NCBI GenBank assembly: GCA_028015205.1
Contig: CM051519.1
Location: 41,459,979 to 41,523,978 of the forward strand
DNA from: Mytilisepta virgata
Lineage: Eukaryota > Mollusca > Bivalvia > Mytilida > Mytilidae
Length of the DNA stretch: 64,000 bases
Reading direction: 5' to 3'
Shown: one piece after another, positions 27,501 through 41,700 of the stretch
How positions within the stretch are numbered: the stretch's first letter is position 1
Layout: the number at the start of each line of letters is the position of its first letter
Notes under the pieces: generated by a model
Databases searched by the model: none
The model's input: only the letters and a program-made list of their open reading frames with translations
Told to the model about the DNA's origin: nothing
Position numbers and translations under genes: made by a program

Positions 27501-27728
27501 CAATTTTATTGTATTAAACCCTAATGCAGAATGGAATTTGTATTTTTTGCATTCTCAACACTTACAATGCAGTGGCCATGGTTTATTGGTAGAGGACAGA
27601 TGAACTTGATAGAATAAAACCTAAGAATAGTCAAGAACATAAGTAATCTTTTCAGTGCTTTTCAATACATACAGCCTCGTTTGATGAATACAGTTTTGAA
27701 TTGATTTGGAGAATAGGTAGTCCTTTTT
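24597..27728. other. AT-rich sequence, one short repeat fragment only
   Basis: A 25-base stretch at 24747-24771 is the exact reverse complement of 22444-22468. Otherwise I recognise nothing. Confidence 0.45.
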
Positions 27729-28260
27729 AGCTCACCTGGACAAAAGGTCACAGTGGGCTATCGCTGTCGCACACCTTGTGTAATCTATCGTCATTAAAAA
27801 CTGACTTATTTTAGTTTACTGCTCATAAATCACTTGGCCAATTGGAACCAAATTTTGGTTGATTGGTCCTAGGATGGTCCCATTTAAAAAATTTGTCGAA
27901 GCAACTAATGTGGCCTAAAAATAGTAATAAAATCAGCCAAAAAAGTATTTACAATCTTCTCCTATGAACTACTGTGCCTGTTGAGAGCAATATACTAATG
28001 ACTAATATATGGTCTCTTTTCAAAATTGCATGTTGGCCCCAAACCTTGGACACAATTATGGCTGCCATTGTTAAGATTAGAAAAATCATTTAAAAAGTAT
28101 TTAAGAATCTTCTTCTCTGAAACTTCGGACCCAGCTTTGAGGTTAGTCTGTAGGTATTTCCTTTTAAAACCTTTTGTAGAAGGATCCTTAGAAAAATACA
28201 TCTTGAGACCCAAATCCTACAACAGTATAGCTGCTATTACGTAAAAAAATCAGCAAAAAC
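27729..28260 (+). repeat. AGCTCACCTGG-family element, head and body
   Basis: The head is TTTTTAGCTCACCTGGACAA with GGGCTATCGCTGTCGCACAC, an abundant text in molluscan genomes. The body has paired monomer-like stretches with CTTCTCCTATGAACTACTG and CTTCTCTGAAACTTCGGACC. No CTAG tail is seen before the next repeat begins. Confidence 0.6.
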
Positions 28261-28289
28261 CTCTGATGAGGGTTTGCATTTTATGATTT

Positions 28290-29600
28290 TTAACCGGATT
28301 TTCATAGGAAAATATCGGTTATTAATTTGGTGATGTACCACAAGCTGGCTGATGGGCGGGCGGGAGGGCGGACGGCTGCCAAACAGTGTCCGTGCAATAA
28401 CTTATGAACTGTTCAACCAAAGCTTTTCAAATTTTAATATGTTGTTACTGATGACAAAATGGAGGTCAAGTTCGATATTGACGATTTTCACTTTCACTGT
28501 TCAAGAGTTATGGTTCTTGAAATATTGAAAAATGGCTTTTCCAGTGGTATCCGTGTGATAACTTATGAACTGTTAAACCAAAGCTTTTCAAATTTTAATA
28601 TGTTGTTACTGATGACAAAATGGAGGTCAAGTTCGATATTGACGATTTTCACTTTCACTGTTCAGGAGTTATGGTTCTTGAAAGATTGAAAAATGGCTTT
28701 CCCAGTGGTGTCCATGTGATAACTTATGAACTGTTCAACCAAAGCTTTTCAAATTTTAATATGTTGTTACTGATGACAAAATGGAGGTCAAGTTCGATAT
28801 TGACGATTTTCACTTTCACCGTTCAAGAGTTATGGTTCTTGAAAGATTGAAAAATGGCTTTTCCAGTGGTGTCCGTGTGATAACTTATGAACTGTTCAAC
28901 CAAAGCTTTTCAAATTTTAATATGTTGTTACTGATGTCAAAATGGAGGTCAAGTTCGATATTGTACAGCGGGCGGGCGGCTGCCAAACAGTGTCTGTGCA
29001 ATAACTTATGAACTGTTCAACCAAAGCTTTTCAAATTTTAATATGTTGTTTCTGATGACAAAATGGAGGTCAAGTTCGATATTGACGATTTTCCCTTTCA
29101 CCGTTCAAGAGTTATGGTTCTTGAAATATTGAAAAATGGCTTTTCCAGTGGTGTCCGTGTGATAACTTATGAACTGTACAACCAAAGCTTTTCAAATTTT
29201 AATATGTTGTTACTGATGACAAAATGGAGGTCAAGTTCGATATTGACGATTTTCACTTTCACCGTTCAGGAGTTATGGTTCTTGAAAGATTGAAAAATGG
29301 CTTTCACAGTGGTGTCCGTGTGATAACTTATGAACTGTTCAACCTAAGCTTTTCAAATTTTAATATGTTGTTACTGATGACAAAATGGAGGTCAAGTTCG
29401 ATATTGACGATTTTCACTTTCACCGTTCAAGAGTTATGGTTCTTGAAAGATTGAAAAATGGCTTTTCCAGTGGTGTCCGTGTGATAACTTATGAACTGTT
29501 CAACCAAAGCTTTTCAAATTTTAATATGTTGTTACTGATGACAAAATGGAGGTCAAGTTTGATATTGATGATTTTCACTTTCTCATTGTTCATTACAAGA
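28290..29600 (+). repeat. 161-bp tandem array with hairpin head
   Basis: A hairpin AACCGGATTTTCATAGGAAA ending TATCGGTT (28290-28322) leads into GGGCGGGCGGGAGGGCGG. Monomers of 161 bp with CTTATGAACTGTTCAACCAA and AAATGGAGGTCAAGTTCGAT follow. A second GCGGGCGGGCGGCTGCCAAA head at about 28967 splits the array into two blocks. The six 76-codon open frames are products of the repeat, not genes. Confidence 0.92.
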
Positions 29601-29919
29601 CAACAACTGTTTGAAAGTGGGAATCTGGAAAGTTATTGGAGTGACCACAAGATTCTTTGGATTCATATAAAATAAGGTTATAATCTCATTGGCATATTTC
29701 TTTCATTATTGACTTCATGATTTCTGCCTACCAACCCCTGCTTAACAAATGTGTGTGTACTTATATACTCTCAAAAATTCCAATATTTGTCACTTACTAT
29801 AAATAGGAGGTCAAGATTGATTTTTGCCTTTCCATTTCTGAACCCTACAAAACCCTACAAAAATTCATTTATATTTCTTTACTTCATCCTGTTTGGGAAT
29901 CCAGATTTGCAGACATCAT

Positions 29920-30450
29920 TTCCATGCAGGAAAATCTGGTTTGCTGTCATTCGACAGCCTCTTGTTAGTTCTTCTTTATGGCCTTCAGTGGCAAATTGCA
30001 GGTTAGTGACACATCTAGTTCAGATTTGTGTTTTGTCATTTTCATATTTGCAGTAAAAGGCTTATAATGCCTCTGAATATTTTTCATCTGACTTTTAGTT
30101 GGCTTACTCTTCCGTGAAGGGCTGTTTTCAGTGGGAGATAACCCATGGAAGATTGTAACACTTGCATCAATCTCTCTATGTTGTGACGTCCAAACAGAAT
30201 TCTTTTGTCATACGTTTTGACCAATCAGGCATAACGTTAGTTAACTTCGTTGACTGTGAATTTACATAGGTACACGAAACCTAAAACCGAGTATTTACTG
30301 AAAAAATAGGTACTTATACCTGTTGAAAAGTGAAGAACTGGAAAATCTTGAACTCGTTTTTGTTCCGCTATGCTCCACATGTGAAAGACATGAATTTTGA
30401 AAAATCGTTCAAGATTTTCCAGTCTTCACTTTGAACTTGTGTAATAACCT
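29920..30450 (+). mobile_element. Dispersed element with long hairpin, copy 1
   Basis: It shares text with 41670-42100, including GAGATAACC, TGACCAATCA and AATAGGTACTT. Arms at 30326-30353 and 30407-30433 pair over about 26 bases with one unpaired A. The ends are not defined and no target duplication was found. Confidence 0.6.
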
Positions 30451-32229
30451 AGTATTAAATAAATCTTGTCAAATTACTCTCAGTACAGTGTTAACAGAAT
30501 TTCCTATCTTCACCATATTAGAGATGAAATTGATAAAACTGGCCAAAACTTGCTTAAAAGTTTGATTTGAAATATTGCTGCAGATGTTAATAGCATAAAA
30601 CAATAATTTGATCCCAGTGCCTTCTTTGCTTCAATAATACTTTAATAACAGTAACTAGATCAGAGAATTTAATGCTCTCTCTTTATGATAGCATGTGTAG
30701 GCCTCTTTTATCATTTGTTAGATTATTATTGAATGATTATTGCTTTTATAATTCAATAGTGGCCTTTAAAGATTGTAGAAAACTTTGTATTTTTGGGAAT
30801 TGAATGAAATTTAAGATCACAAACAGCACTTGTCAGCTGAGTGCATTTATCCTCCATTGGGATTTAATGATTTTAACATGCTGTACATTAGTGGTGCTTA
30901 GATCAATTTCTAAATTTTGACATGATTTCTTTTTTATATAATGAGTTTTCTTTACTGTTGAGAATATTAGTTGTGCTTCTGTATAAATAGATGTATTTGA
31001 CCCTTGACTGTAAACAATTTTTGTTTGTTTTTGACTCTTTTTTCTTACATTCTCTGATCTTCATTGTGTTTTTTTGTTTTCTTTTGTACTGTACAATGGA
31101 AAAAAAAAGTTATACATCACCAGCTCTGTGACTTGGATCAGTTTGAAAAAAGGTTTTTGTTCATTTTGACTGCAATTTAATTAATTTGATATTCTGAATC
31201 TATTATATACTTGTAGTATGTAAATCCCAAATTAGAATTGATAGTATTATTGTTTTTCTGGATCCTAGTTTAATTTCAATGACCAGTTGTCTTCAAGGTC
31301 CTTCACTCTTCATTTTTTCCTGTCTGGAATATATTTTGACTGGTTACACTTCCTGAAAGCTATACAAATTCCATAAGTTTTGGAAGTTCTGAGTACAGAT
31401 ACCTGAGTTAATATTCTACACATTGGTTGTTTGACTACATGATTTCAAACTTAGGTGACAGGCAGTGGATTTCTACCTGCTCCTCTTGTGACTCAGCTAC
31501 CTATACTTTGTCAGGCAGGGAGCCACCTACTTTCACAGCTTGGTTTGGATTCTTTAAAAACTTTTTAGAGTGAAATTTATACATTGTATGTATACTGTTA
31601 CATTAATAGATGGTTATTTATGATTTTGATACCATAAATCAGGCATGATTTTCTTCTGTTTAAAATGAATTCCACTTTTGGAAGTCAGCATTTGTCCATT
31701 ACGGTTCCTTTATTATACATATAAAAAAATGGCTGCCCAAGTATCATTTCCGCTTTTTTCCCTGTTGTCAAAATCGGGTGTGTTAAATGCAGTTTTCTGA
31801 TAGATATTTTTTTAATAACAATTAAATTATGTTATTCAGCAGTCATTATTTTGATAAATCAAGTTACCATAATTGGTTGACACACTTTAGCTTGTGGATG
31901 GCCAAAATATTTCTAACTATGATGGCCAATAAATCCACAGGACCAGTACCAACAATGATGCCATCTACTTTGAACACAAAAAATAGCCCCATCCTTGAAA
32001 TCGATTCTGAAATCAACTGAAGATTATTATAATAAACAAAGATTCAAATATCATTTTCTATCATATTATTGCAAAGCATGACTAGTCATGTTTTTTCCAA
32101 ATTACTGCAAGGCATGACTAGGCAAAGGTTTAGCTAGTTTTTATTTAACAAATTCCAACGCAAAGGTGGCTGATATTTGTGTTTTAATATAACTTTATTA
32201 CCACCTTAACATGTATACCAATTGTGACA

Positions 32230-32315
32230 GACTGGTAACAAATAAAAACTGGCCGAAATAGCCAAATGTGCTGAAAACAGCGTAAAACCCCAGCTAAACA
32301 AAACAAATCAATCTG
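32230..32315 (+). mobile_element. SINE 3' fragment (family B)
   Basis: AACTGGCCGAAATAGCCAAA and CTGAAAACAGCGTAAAACCC, then an A-rich AAACAAAACAAATCAATC tail, match the reverse complement of 51514-51620. Confidence 0.6.
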
Positions 32316-32572
32316 AGAGCCTAGAACCCATGCATTTAAACCTCAGATCTTAAGGGTGTTGAGTACATGAGTCCAGATCCCACTAGTAAAGTTATATTGG
32401 AGTCTAAGAGCCCAATTCCTTGCGTCCAGACATAAATACAGCATCAAAAATGTAAAAATTTCATATAAATATGAAAGAAGTTTAAATATATATTCAATTT
32501 CACACTCAAAAGTTGGTTTACACTCAAGTGGGTATCTCAAAGTCTATGTTTTCACAGAAATAAAAGTGAACA

Positions 32573-32707
32573 ATGAGTGCTGCTAAAATGGTAGCTGACT
32601 CCACTCAAGGAGACTTTGATGAACCAAAGAAGAAGAGAAAAAGAAAGAAAGAAAGAGAAAAGGAAAAGTCAAAGAAATTAAAGAAAAAAGACAGTCGAAA
32701 AGGAAAG
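32573..32707 (+). CDS. CAAP1: CAAP1-like, coding exon 1 (start codon)
   Basis: This exon holds the start codon and 45 codons, ending in phase 0 at AAG|gtatta. It begins MSAAKMVADSTQGDFDEP and then becomes almost purely basic (KKKRKRKKEREKEKSKKLKK), which looks like a nuclear localisation signal, as expected for the basic N-terminus of CAAP1. I chose the ATG at 32573 because the context AACAATG is acceptable and no in-frame coding sequence is visible upstream; the second Met is codon 6. The sequence just upstream ends in TTTTCACAG at about 32557, so the ATG may lie 15 bases into an exon whose 5' UTR begins elsewhere. The lysine run is purine-rich (A/G only for about 60 bases), so chance low complexity was considered. 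Phase agreement with exon 2 supports it as coding. Confidence 0.8.
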
Positions 32708-35700
32708 GTATTAAAATATTTTATCATTTCAGACTGATGATTAAAATATTAGAATTGGATGAGATTTATTTGAACCAATATAAGTCAAAGAATACTGAAG
32801 CATTCAGATGTCATTTTTGTCTCACCAGCGATGAAAAGTCGCAAAGGTGAGATATAGGTATTACTTTCCGGTGGCGGCTTGAAATTTTTAAAAACTTTAA
32901 TAACTTTGTAATACCCATATTTGGTCAATAGATAGTTCTTGATGGGTACATGTCAGTCTGACACCTGCCTTGTCACTTTTTCGTGGTTAAGTCCATTTCT
33001 GAGAAACTGTAATAATTGGACCCACCGTATTTGGTCAATAGATAGTTTGTGGTAGGTACATGTCAGTCTGACACCTGCCTTTTGACCTTGACCTCAATTT
33101 CATGCTTGAGTGACCTGTGTCACATTTTCGTGGTTAAGTCCATTACTCAGAAACTACAATAGCTAGACCCACCATATTTGGTCAATAGATTGTTCTTGGT
33201 GGGTACATGTCAGTCTGACACCTGGTTTGCGACTTGACCTCAATTTCATGCTTGAGTGACTTTGTCACTTTTTCCTGGTTAAGTCGATTTCTCAGCAACT
33301 AGAATACCTAGACCCACCATATTTGGTCTCTTGATATTCTTGGTGGGTAAATGTCAGTCTGACACCTGGTTTGGGACCTTGACCTCAATTTCATGCTTGA
33401 GTGATTTTGTCACTTTTTCTTGGTTAAGTCCATTTCTGAGAAACTGTAATACTTAGACCAATTATATTTGGTGTATTGATATTCTTGGTGGGTACATGCA
33501 AGTCTGACACTTGTCTCTGGACCTTGACCTGAATTTCATAGTTCAGTTTCTTGATTTAGTCAATTTTTCAGCAACTGTAATACCTAGACCCATCAGTGTT
33601 TGGTCTATAGATAGTTCTTAGTGGGTACATGCAAGCCTGACACCTGCCTCTTGACTTTGACCTCAGTTGCATGCTTGATTGACTTTGCCTCATTTTCGAG
33701 ATTAGGTCCATTTCTCAAAGAACACTTTAATACCTAGACACACCATATTTGGTCAATATATAGTTCTTAGTCGGTGTGACACCTGTCTTTTGACCTTGAC
33801 CTCAATTTCTTGTAACGCATTTTCCTTTGACTTGCAAAATGTCAGGTATCAGATAATCATTATTCTGTGTCCATGTGCATACTCAGGCAAGACATGTAGT
33901 GTGTCCTTTCTTTTTGATATTTAACTGGGGGGAGGGGGCATTCCAGAAAATTTGATCAGTGACTTGCAACTATTTTTTTCCTGGGCTTAAAATGGCTACA
34001 ACAAATCATACTTATTAAACTGAATCTGATTTAATATGAATAACATAATCTGCTCCTTACAGATTACTTTTGAAAGCTTTGTGTACCTGTCATGGGATAA
34101 GATAAGGGTTATCCTTAAAGCTAGGATTATTGTGAAAAAGTACATTGTCTGTAAACAGAAGCCAAAGTTAAGGGACATCATCTTTTTTTTCCGCAGAAGC
34201 CTTTGTAAGAAATAGATCAGCTGTAAATATTCCAACATATTTTCCACAAGTCTTTAGAAAAGAATGTCCTCCATCCTTGAACTCTCGGCATTTAATTTCA
34301 CCTCCTTATTATTCCCTCTTAAAATCAGTGTTGATTTAAAGCCTCATATTCATCTTAATGTATACCCTTTTTAAAATCTTTGAATAAAGGGAGATAAATA
34401 CACTCTGTTGATTAGTGTTTCAAAGATAGAAATGACTTGGACTATGTTATATTCATCTAAATCAAAAATGTATACCCTTTTTAAAATCTTTGAATAAAGG
34501 GAGATAAATACACTCCGTTGATCAGTGTTTCAAAGATAGAAATGACTTGGACCATGTATTTTTTAAATAAAAAGATGGAAAGAGAAACCCTTTTTTTAAC
34601 TATTGTCTGTAACTTTCATCCTGTATAAAAACAAACTGAGAACTATAAAACTCCTGGGAGATTTCACTGCCCAGAGACAAAAAGTTTTGGACAGTGAGTT
34701 GTAGAATATCCCCTTCATGTTAGTCATATCCATGGAAAATATGAAGACAAATTGCTTTATATTTTATAAAATGTGCATATTGGTAATATAAGTGCAATAA
34801 ATTTCCATTGAAAGTTGTGAAATAATTTGATAAAAGATTAGTTTTCAAATGGAATGGTTATTTTAGTGAAGCCGTCACATAATTTTCATATAATGCCCCT
34901 CTGAAAGCTATTTTCTACAAATGAAATTGGCATTTATAACTTTGTTCATTATTTAAGATTCTTTTGTTTCTTTAGAAGTATCTTTGAAGTTAAATAATTA
35001 TTAACAATTTCACAAATTGAAAAATTTCATAGGATTGTTTTGTTGCTCTTAATAAACTTTAATAAAACTGGAAATTAAAATTGGTTATTTTCAGGCTCCA
35101 GAAGAATGGAATTTTTATTGAGATAAAAGATTAATAAAAACAAATAATTCAAGCCATTATGATGATTAAAAAAATTTGATATTCCAATCAGGGGGGATTT
35201 CAAATGAAATAACAATGAAAAAAGATCGATGGATGTGTATTCAACTTTTTCAGCTTTGAATTGTCAATTAATTTGTAGATTTATTGGGATGTTGATAAAT
35301 TTTAATTTGTGCCCAGCACGATTTTAAAGACATTTTTATTAAACCCAATTTCCTTCATCGTCCTGGGAATATAAAATGGACGAGCTTTGTGTCATTTTTT
35401 TTTCATCAAAATGTTAGGTTTTTGCCTTTAATGTAAAATTTAATAAATATTCACCTAGAGTATAAAAGAAATTCAATTTGGATACAGAGATGTTATTTTG
35501 AAAAGTACATAAAAATTGATTTCATTTGAAATATAAATCACAGCAGTATTAATTGATGTTGAAAAAGTGTAAAAAAATTACATTTAATCAAAAAGTTCAA
35601 ATGAGCGAATTGGAAGATGAGATTTGTTAGGACTGTTAAGTTTCGATATTTCTGGATCAGCGAGTTATTGATATTAGCACAAAAGTTTGTAAAATTGTTA

Positions 35701-38700
35701 AACGGTTTACCTCATATTTAAATGCATTAAGCTGAATGAGTTTAATTAAAGAAATCCTGTATGTCGACCTTGATCAGTTGAACTTGATTGATTGGGTTAA
35801 AAAAAAAATCACAGAATTCATGTTTTCAAGATTAAGAATTAAATTGTCCAAGACAACAATTTTTCACATGAAAAAATTACCCAATTATCTTCGATATTCA
35901 TTATTTCAGGGGCTAAAAGGCTATTTTATTTTGAACTAATGAGACTCTTTTTGTTAGAGTTAAATTCATAGTAGGAAAAGCTGAAAAGTTGTTGCCCTGA
36001 GAATTTGGTTTTTGTCTGTCAGTTGTAGTTGACCTTATATAGAAATATGATGAATGGCAACGTTAGCAAATGTAGCAAGAGGGGAGATAACCCATATTTT
36101 TCCTGTGAATTAGTTTATTGTATGGACATGCATCATTATCTGTTTTTTTTTTGCAACTTATAATATTAAAAAGCTGAGATAGCACAGTACAGACTACTAT
36201 TTAAATAAATAATCAAACCTGCTGTCATGAAATTTTATATAAAAGGCTCTACCCATTCAGATAAGGCATAAATTTTTAAAAGTGTATTAAATCGTCTGAC
36301 CTTTGTATCCGCAACTCCTCCTAAACTACTGGATGGAATTTGATGAAACTTTCAGAGAATCTTCATCCCATGATGGCATTGTGCACCTCCTATTTTAGAA
36401 TTTGATCGGACCAATTTTTGGGGTTTCCCATAGAAAAACATGGAATTTGACTTTCAATGTGATAGGGGGTACCATGGTGCCATCCGCAACTCCTCATAAA
36501 CCACTGAATGGAATTTGATGAAACTTTCAGAGGATCTTTATTACATGATGCCATAATGCACCTCCTATTTTAGATTTTGATCTGATAAATATTTGGGATT
36601 ACCCATATCAAAACATGGACTTTGACATTCATTGTGATAGGGGTACCATGAAACCATCCGCAACTCCTCCTAAACCACTGAATGGAATTTGATGAAACTT
36701 TCAGAGGATCTTTATTACATGATGCTGTAGTGCACCTCCTATTTTAGATTTTGATCTGACCAACATTTGGGGTTTCCAATACCAACACATGGACTTTGCC
36801 ATTCATTGTGATAGGGGGTTCCAGTATGCCATCCGCAACTCCTCCTAAACCACTGAATGTATCAAGTAGTGAGCTACGCTCACAGTATTTCTAGTTTTAT
36901 ATAAAGTAAACAAGATTTAAATGAAAATTATATGAAATAGATTGGAGTTTATAAATAATAAAGTATCTTAACTTCCCAGAGCAGAAAAATGGAAGATGAT
37001 GACTCTGACCTTGACCTTGATAAAGAACTTCTTCCAATTGGCGATTACATTAAAGACCATCAAGAGATGAATGAACAATTGTTTCACTGTCTTCGAGGAC
37101 CAGTTTTACAGAAATACGTACCAGAAGTGCTGAAGGTATATAGAGTACAGTGCAAAATGCATTAATTTGAAAAGCTAAAAAGTGAATTTTCAAAAACAAT
37201 CCTGAACGTACACGCAATCAAATATGTACAGATACTTTTTTGTGGGAATTCATTTTCATTTTTCATAGTGTAATTTTATGTGGCCATTAAGAGTATGTTC
37301 TGTTGTGTCGCTGTATTTCTACTGTTGAAGATTGTTTGACAGTCTGTTTTGGTCTTTTCACATTCGGTTTCAGGATTGATTTTGTCAGCAATGTTTATCC
37401 CATATCTATAAATTTACTTCTGTGTATGTTGCATGTATGGTAATTAAACTTTTTCAGAATATACTCAGAATTACTAAGAACAATGTATTTCATATAAATT
37501 TTGGTATAGGTAATTACAATTAATTCACCATAATCTGAAGCAGTGGGATGATTAATTGTTCACAAAGAGGTCAGAATTTGAAAATTCAGAGAAAATGTTT
37601 GCATTTATGCAAATAAACTGACATGCCTTTAGCTATTAAAAAATTGAGAAGACTTAATAAGTTCTTGCAGCTTGTGTCTTATCCATTTGTCTATATTTAT
37701 GACAATAAAATATGTTTAAAGTAAAGTATTAAGAAATATATACCTAGACTGTTATCATAATTATTAAAGTATATTTTGCTCATGTAACCTCATAATAGTG
37801 TAATGGCCTAGATAGTTTGATCTCCATCTGGGTCAATCAAAAGACTTTAAAACTGGCTTTTGTTGTTTCTTTTCAAGGCATACAGAATCTATGTTAACAA
37901 GCAAAGTAGGCTCTGAGTCAGAATAACGTTTGCTGGAGGGATGATATGTCTTCTTGCAGGTTGTTACCTAGCATTTTACAAATCCAAATCAGTATTCATA
38001 TCACAGTACAAAGCATGGTTCATATTCATATCACAGTACAAAGCATGGTTCATATTCATATCAGAGTACAAAGCAGGGTTCATATTCATATCACAGTACA
38101 AAGCAGGGTTCATATTCAAATCACAATACAAAGGAGGGTTCATATTCATATCACAGTACAAAGGTGGGTTCATATTCAAATCACAGTAGAAAGGTGGGTT
38201 CATATTCATATCACAGTACAAAGCAGGGTTCATATTCATATCACAATACAAAACAGGGTTCATATTCATATCACAGTATAAAGCAGGGTTCATATTCATA
38301 TCACAATACAAAGGAGGGTTCATATTCATGTCACATTACAAAGCAGGGTTCATATTCAAATCACAGTACAAAGCAGGGTTCATATTCATATCACAATACA
38401 AAGGAGAGTTCATATTCATATCACAGTACAAAGCATGGTTCATATTCATATCACAGTACAAAGCATGGTTCATATTCATATCACACAGTACAAAGCAGGG
38501 TTCATATTCATATCACAGTACAAAGCATGGTTCATATTCATATCACATTACAAAGGAGGGTTCATATTCATATCACAGTACAAAGCATGGTTCATATTCA
38601 TATCACACAGTACAAAGCAGGGTTCATATTCATATCACAGTACAAAGCAGGGTTCATATTCATATCACACAGTACAAAGCAGGGTTCATATTCATATCAC

Positions 38701-41700
38701 ACAGTACAAAGCAGGGTTCATATTCATATCACAGTACAAAGCAGGGTTCATATTCATATCACAGTACAAAGCAGGGTTCATATTCATATCACAGTACAAA
38801 GCATGGTTCATATTCATATCACACAGTACAAAGCAGGGTTCATATTCATATCACACAGTACAAAGCATGGTTCATATTCATATCACAGTACAAAGCATGG
38901 TTCATATTCATATCACACAGTACAAAGCAGGGTTCATATTCATATCACAGTACAAAGCATGGTTCATATTCATATCACATTACAAAGGAGGGTTCATATT
39001 CATATCACACAGTACAAAGCATGGTTCATATTCATATCACAGTACAAAGCAGGGTTCATATTCATATCACACAGTACAAAGCAGGGTTCATATTCATATC
39101 ACACAGTGCAAAGCAGGGTTCATATTCATATCACAGTACAAAGCAGGGTTCATATTCATATCACAGTACAAAGCAGGGTTCATATTCATATCACAGTACA
39201 AAGCATGGTTCATATTCATATCACACAGTACAAAGCAGGGTTCATATTCAAATCACAGTACAAAGCATGGGTCATATTCATATCACACAGTACAAAGCAG
39301 GGTTCATATTCATATCACACAGTACAAAGCAGGGTTCATATTCATATGACAGTACAAAGCAGGGTTCATATTCACATCAAAATGTTCATGGCTTGAATAT
39401 ACATTTAATAATTGTCACTGTATACTTAACAACAGTCAATTAATCAGTCAAACTTATTTCCTTAGAATTGATCAGAATATATATCTATATTGGCTGATAA
39501 ATGAGCGACAAAGGCTCAAAGGAGCCTCTAGTTTTGGATTTATTTTTGGATGCATAAAATAATAAATCGACCAGTCTGTTTTTGATATATTCAGAAGTAA
39601 TTTGTTTTGCTCCATCAGAGCTTTCTATAATGACTGGACAGACAGATTTGTCGGGGACAGATACGACTATCAAAAAATCGTCAAATGACCGCAGGCTCAT
39701 AGACAAAATTTAATTACAATATGTTTGAAGTGGTTCTCGTATTGTATATACATTTACCAATATTGGTTTTGAAAATTGAGTCTGTTGTTGAACAAGATTT
39801 TGATGTTAAAGGTCATAATGTCTTGTAAGCTTAGTATATTCTATTTTCATATATATGGAGATTAGATTTTTGACTTGTCAATATCGATTAAATTTTTATC
39901 ATAAGGATTCATTTCAGACTTTTTATATGGTCATTTTTATTAAAGTGTCCATTGTTATTAAGGTTTAAAATTGAAAGAAAAGTTTACATGATCTATGAAG
40001 ACTTTGTAGTTAAATTTTGCTTTACATAAAAGTTTGAAGACAACTGGCATAATATGACTGAAAGTTACAACAGGAAGTAACTAAATTCTGAAATTAACGG
40101 TTCATTTTATTAATTGCAAATCTTCATCAAGCACACTATTGCAGGATTAATTATTGCAATTCTATTGCACTTAATGATAGTAATCTACTAGCGGAAAAGG
40201 GATAGGGGCTACTGTGTTCACAGTATTTTGTCAAAACTACCAGTAATTATGATCTCTGTTGACACAGAGGTTGTGAGCTGACAATTGCAACTTGTGGTGA
40301 GGTGTCTTTACCTTACATATTAATTGACAACTGTAGATTTCAAAGATGGAATTTTGCCGTCTGGACATTCTACTCTATCCTTTTCTCATCACTTGGCGTC
40401 TGTCGTTCGTCATCCGTCGTCGTCGTCTTCTGTTAACTGTTACAAAAATCTTCTCTGAAACTACTAAGATGGCTGCCACACCGAACTTTGTTAAATATTG
40501 GACCCTATAGGAAAATTCATTTAAAATTCTTCTTGTCTGAAACCGCTTAGCCAGTTGGAACAAGACTTAGCAGAAATGGTCCTTAGATGGTTCTCTTTTA
40601 GAAATGAATCCGTCAACCAAGATGACTGCCACAGCTGAAATTAGTTTAACATAGAATCCTATAGAAAAACCAGCCCAATTGACTGCAACACTTAAATTTT
40701 TAGGTCTACTCAAGGTGAAAAGTTAAATCCAGGTGAGCGATACAGGCTCTGGAGAGCCTCTAGTTTTTTGGTAAGGATTGTTAGTTTTTTCCATTTGGTA
40801 CTCTTGCTTCCTCGGTCATAAGAATTGCTCAGTGTAGCCATAGTAAAATCCCGTTAAACCACATGTCTAGTGATACAAATACACCATTATTTTTTATATT
40901 CTTTTATTAAAACGAATGAAATTTTGCACCTTAGGAATGTAAATGGCAGGAATTGCTTGGGAAATCAATGATCATTTTTTCATATTTATAATAGATAGGT
41001 AATTCTAATACTAAAAAAAACCCAATAGTTTATTATACTCTTGTAAAGATAATGAATACTGACTTTGACAGATATTTTTTTTTTTTTATTAAAAAATAAT
41101 ATGCCATCATTTTCCAGAATTTATTAGATTTTTCTCAGAGGATATTTTGAAAAATTGAATTTTTAAAATCAATTTAACCAGTTTTTGTCTGAGACAGCCA
41201 TTTATTGAGATATATGATCGTCTGTTAGATATTTTAATAGAGCCCTGTCTGAGGCAGAGACATATGACCTTATATAAATACAGTTTAATCTTTGTCTGAA
41301 AAGCTTCATATTTTCCTAGCTAAACTGGAATGACCTGTAATGAACTTTCACAAGAATTTATATGTACACAGATAAAATGGTAAAGTATCCAAATTCGTAT
41401 TGTTGTTGCATAAATTGGGAAACTGAATTTTTGAAAGGAAACAAAAAACAAAACTAAATTTGAAAAGCAGTGTTTACTAAGCATTAGCATTTGTATTTCC
41501 CATTAGATAAAAACAGAAGATCATGTTCTTTTGTGAAATTTCTATTTCCAAATTTATGAGTCAAAATTGTTTTCTGTTATTAAATTATTTTTCAACTTAA
41601 ATCTTTTTATTAGTTTGGCAAAGTATGACAGGTGGGCAGGCAGGCAGGCAGGCAGGCAGGTCCAAATAATCTTTAAGGAAAATCAGGTTTGCCTGCACTC

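Noticed and set aside
28459..29675. Series of 76-codon frames starting MEVKFDIDDF
   Set aside because: Each is one 161-bp monomer read in one frame; they stop and restart with the repeat and sit in a dispersed element.
38164..39396. Open frame of 410 codons rich in GSYSYHSTKQ repeats, and the overlapping frames of 371, 304 and 117 codons
   Set aside because: The 30-bp unit lacks stops in several frames on both strands, so these are by-products of the minisatellite. The 32-bp units shift the frame repeatedly.
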